Part shown: piece after piece, positions 62,754-64,000 of the stretch
Position numbering within the stretch: the first letter of the stretch is position 1
Layout of the letters: every line of letters begins with the position of its first letter
Assembly: GCA_947168395.1 (NCBI GenBank)
Contig: CAMVLT010000003.1
Span: 124,001 to 188,000, forward strand
Reading direction: 5' to 3'
Origin: an uncultured Prevotellaceae bacterium
GTDB lineage: Bacteria; Bacteroidota; Bacteroidia; Bacteroidales; Bacteroidaceae
DNA: 64,000 nt
Notes under the pieces: model-generated
The model's database searches: none
Told to the model about the DNA's origin: nothing
What the model saw: only the letters and a program-made list of their open reading frames with translations
Made by a program: the position numbers and the translations under genes

Positions 62754-63515
62754 TCACGCTATTTCCACGACCTGTCCGTCGTAGGCTAACTGGATGTCGG
62801 GAGGAAGTAGGCGGTTGGTCTCTTCGTGAAGGCCAATGTGGTGGCTGCCGTGAATGAGGAACGTCCTGCTGGCGCCCACCCTGCGGGCAAAGGTGACGGC
62901 ATCGTCAATAGTCTGGTGCGAATGATGGGGCTGCGAGCGCAAGGCATTGACGACGAGAATCTGCGTTCCTTCCAAATAGGGAAGCTCGGCATCGTCTATG
63001 GTCTTCATGTCGGTGATGTAGGTGAGGGGGCCCAAGCGGTAGCCGGTAATGGGTAACTTGCCGTGCATCACCTGAAAGGGCATGATGGGGATGTCGCCAA
63101 TAGTAAAAGGCTGGTGGGCGTGGATTTCGTGGAGTCCGATTGCTGGTACGCCAGGATAGCGGTTCTCGGCAAAGCAGTAAGGCAGCATCTCGAGCAGTCC
63201 GCGGCGGGCTATGGGGTCGGCATAGACGTTGATTTCGCCAAACTGGCAATAGGGCCTGATGTCGTCCATACCGCCCATGTGGTCGTAGTGGGCGTGGGTA
63301 ATGAGGATGCCATCGATGCGCCGGAAGGGCTGGGGCATTATCTGCTGGCGGAAATCGGGGCCGCAGTCAATGAGTAGTCGCGTCTGGGCTGTCTCCACCA
63401 ATGCCGAGCAGCGCAGCCGCTTGTCCTTGGGGTCGGTACTCTGGCAGACGCGGCATTGGCAGCCGATGGTGGGTACGCCGCACGATGTTCCTGTGCCTAA
63501 GAAAGTGAGCTTCAT
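62754..63515 (-). CDS. MBL-fold metallo-hydrolase, PhnP-like
   Basis: The product is 253 residues from the ATG at 63515 (the track start is a GTG). It has the metallo-beta-lactamase fold with LTFLGTGTSCGVPTIGC at the start, a cysteine pair region CQCRVCQS as in PhnP-type phosphodiesterases, THAHYDHMGG (HxHxDH), and late metal ligands VMHG and HGSHHIG. It probably cleaves a cyclic or ester phosphate; the substrate is uncertain. It starts two bases after murB, so the two are co-transcribed. Confidence 0.88.
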   Translation of the reverse strand: MKLTFLGTGTSCGVPTIGCQCRVCQSTDPKDKRLRCSALVETAQTRLLIDCGPDFRQQIMPQPFRRIDGILITHAHYDHMGGMDDIRPYCQFGEINVYADPIARRGLLEMLPYCFAENRYPGVPAIGLHEIHAHQPFTIGDIPIMPFQVMHGKLPITGYRLGPLTYITDMKTIDDAELPYLEGTQILVVNALRSQPHHSHQTIDDAVTFARRVGASRTFLIHGSHHIGLHEETNRLLPPDIQLAYDGQVVEIA

Positions 63516-63517
63516 CA

Positions 63518-64000
63518 CTAAACAATGTTTACTTCAGGGGTTAATTCTACGCCGAACTTTGCCTTGACATCGTGCTGGATGGCTTGGCAAAGGGTGACGA
63601 TTTCCTGGCCGGTGGCACCGCCGAGATTTACCAGCACAAGGGCCTGCTTGGAGTGGACTGCTGCACGTCCGAGGCTGCGTCCACGCCAGCCGCACTGGTC
63701 AATCATCCATGCGGCGGGAATCTTCTCGTGCTGCTCGTCAACGTGGTAGTGGGGCATGCCGGGATATTGTGCGGCCAGCGCTTCGTACTTGGCACGGCTG
63801 ACAACGGGGTTCATGAAGAAACTGCCGGCATTGCCTGTCACCTCGGGGTCGGGCAGCTTCTGGCGCCGTATGTCGATGATGACATCACGTAGCTGCTGGG
63901 CGGTGGGCTGGCTGATGCCTCGCTGTTCCAGTTCGGCGCGGATGTTGCCGTAGTCGAGACGGGGCACAAACTCGCGGCTCAGCCGAAAGTCGACTTGGGT
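63518..64000 (-). CDS. murB: UDP-N-acetylenolpyruvoylglucosamine reductase, C-terminal part (5' end outside window)
   Basis: The frame is open to the window edge, so the N-terminal FAD domain is missing; the track's 63967 Met is internal. Visible are RGISQPTAQQLRDVIIDIRR, then KLPDPEVTGNAGSFFMNPVV, the MurB block around the catalytic region, and AAWMIDQCGWRGRSLGRAAV with VHSKQALVLVN. MurB makes UDP-N-acetylmuramate for peptidoglycan. The layout matches the longer E. coli-like type of MurB. Confidence 0.94.
   Translation of the reverse strand, partial: TQVDFRLSREFVPRLDYGNIRAELEQRGISQPTAQQLRDVIIDIRRQKLPDPEVTGNAGSFFMNPVVSRAKYEALAAQYPGMPHYHVDEQHEKIPAAWMIDQCGWRGRSLGRAAVHSKQALVLVNLGGATGQEIVTLCQAIQHDVKAKFGVELTPEVNIV

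Noticed and set aside
62361-62789. 142-residue ORF after tkt
   Set aside because: It reads through the inverted arrays, the A+T-rich centre and the antisense AraC remnant.

Overview
The window looks like a chromosomal segment of a gut or rumen Bacteroidota, most probably Prevotella or a close relative. The reasons are: many genes are preceded by the phylum-specific promoter pattern TTTG-N19/20-TAnnTTTG; Shine-Dalgarno sites are weak; and the gene content includes a PorT-like barrel, a DUF4924 protein, a Bacteroidota-type ilvDBN operon, iorAB, a ROK glucokinase, a galM-gluP-galK cluster, GH43 and PL1 secreted enzymes, and a fused SudB/GltA-like oxidoreductase. The species call is inference from memory of gene families; no search was run. 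No rRNA, tRNA or CRISPR array was seen.

Layout. 0-4.4 kb: 3' end of lysA and rlmH, then an Rpn-type PD-(D/E)XK gene bracketed by 52-bp inverted repeats, a repeat-rich gap, a YoeB-like toxin-antitoxin pair and a YpfJ-like zinc peptidase. 4.5-11.4 kb: serS, a cytidylate-kinase-like gene, a fused flavin/iron-sulfur oxidoreductase, a DUF486 membrane protein and htpG. 11.5-17.4 kb: ilvD-ilvB-ilvN-SLC13 transporter on the minus strand. 17.5-25.1 kb: porin and sodium/solute symporter facing a GH43-GH43 fusion followed by two sensor proteins that lack an ATPase domain. 25.1-25.8 kb: debris of a mobile element. 25.8-35.5 kb: SDR, TlpA-like, PorT-like, prfC, a GxxExxY gene bracketed by perfect 34-bp inverted repeats, a beta-helix protein, rfbD, DUF4924 and LysE. 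35.6-40 kb: glucokinase, iorAB and mltG. 40-45.7 kb: a minus-strand housekeeping run (FAD protein, 50-residue membrane peptide, RluA-type synthase, tilS, RlmI-like methyltransferase, exonuclease). 46-51.4 kb: ftsK, lolA-like, a small secreted protein and pectate lyase. 51.4-56.2 kb: ABC-F, grpE-dnaJ, folC. 56.3-62.1 kb: galactose use (galM, gluP-like, galK) and tkt. 62.1-64 kb: inverted short-period arrays, an AraC-family remnant, a metallo-hydrolase and the 3' part of murB.

Most novel points. (1) Two unrelated PD-(D/E)XK-type genes each sit inside a long, near-perfect inverted repeat, which suggests nuclease-coded mobile cassettes. The Rpn one is split exactly at an A8 run so that its C-terminal domain begins with its own ATG. 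(2) htpG and grpE-dnaJ each have a -24/-12 (sigma-54-type) element with exact spacing. (3) Several dispersed intergenic repeat families occur: TTTACCCTACC units at four loci, a ~150-bp GC-rich palindrome at two loci, and inverted arrays around A+T-rich centres at two loci. (4) A tandem sensor pair has no catalytic ATPase domain. (5) An ABC-F protein has one intact and one dead composite ATP site.
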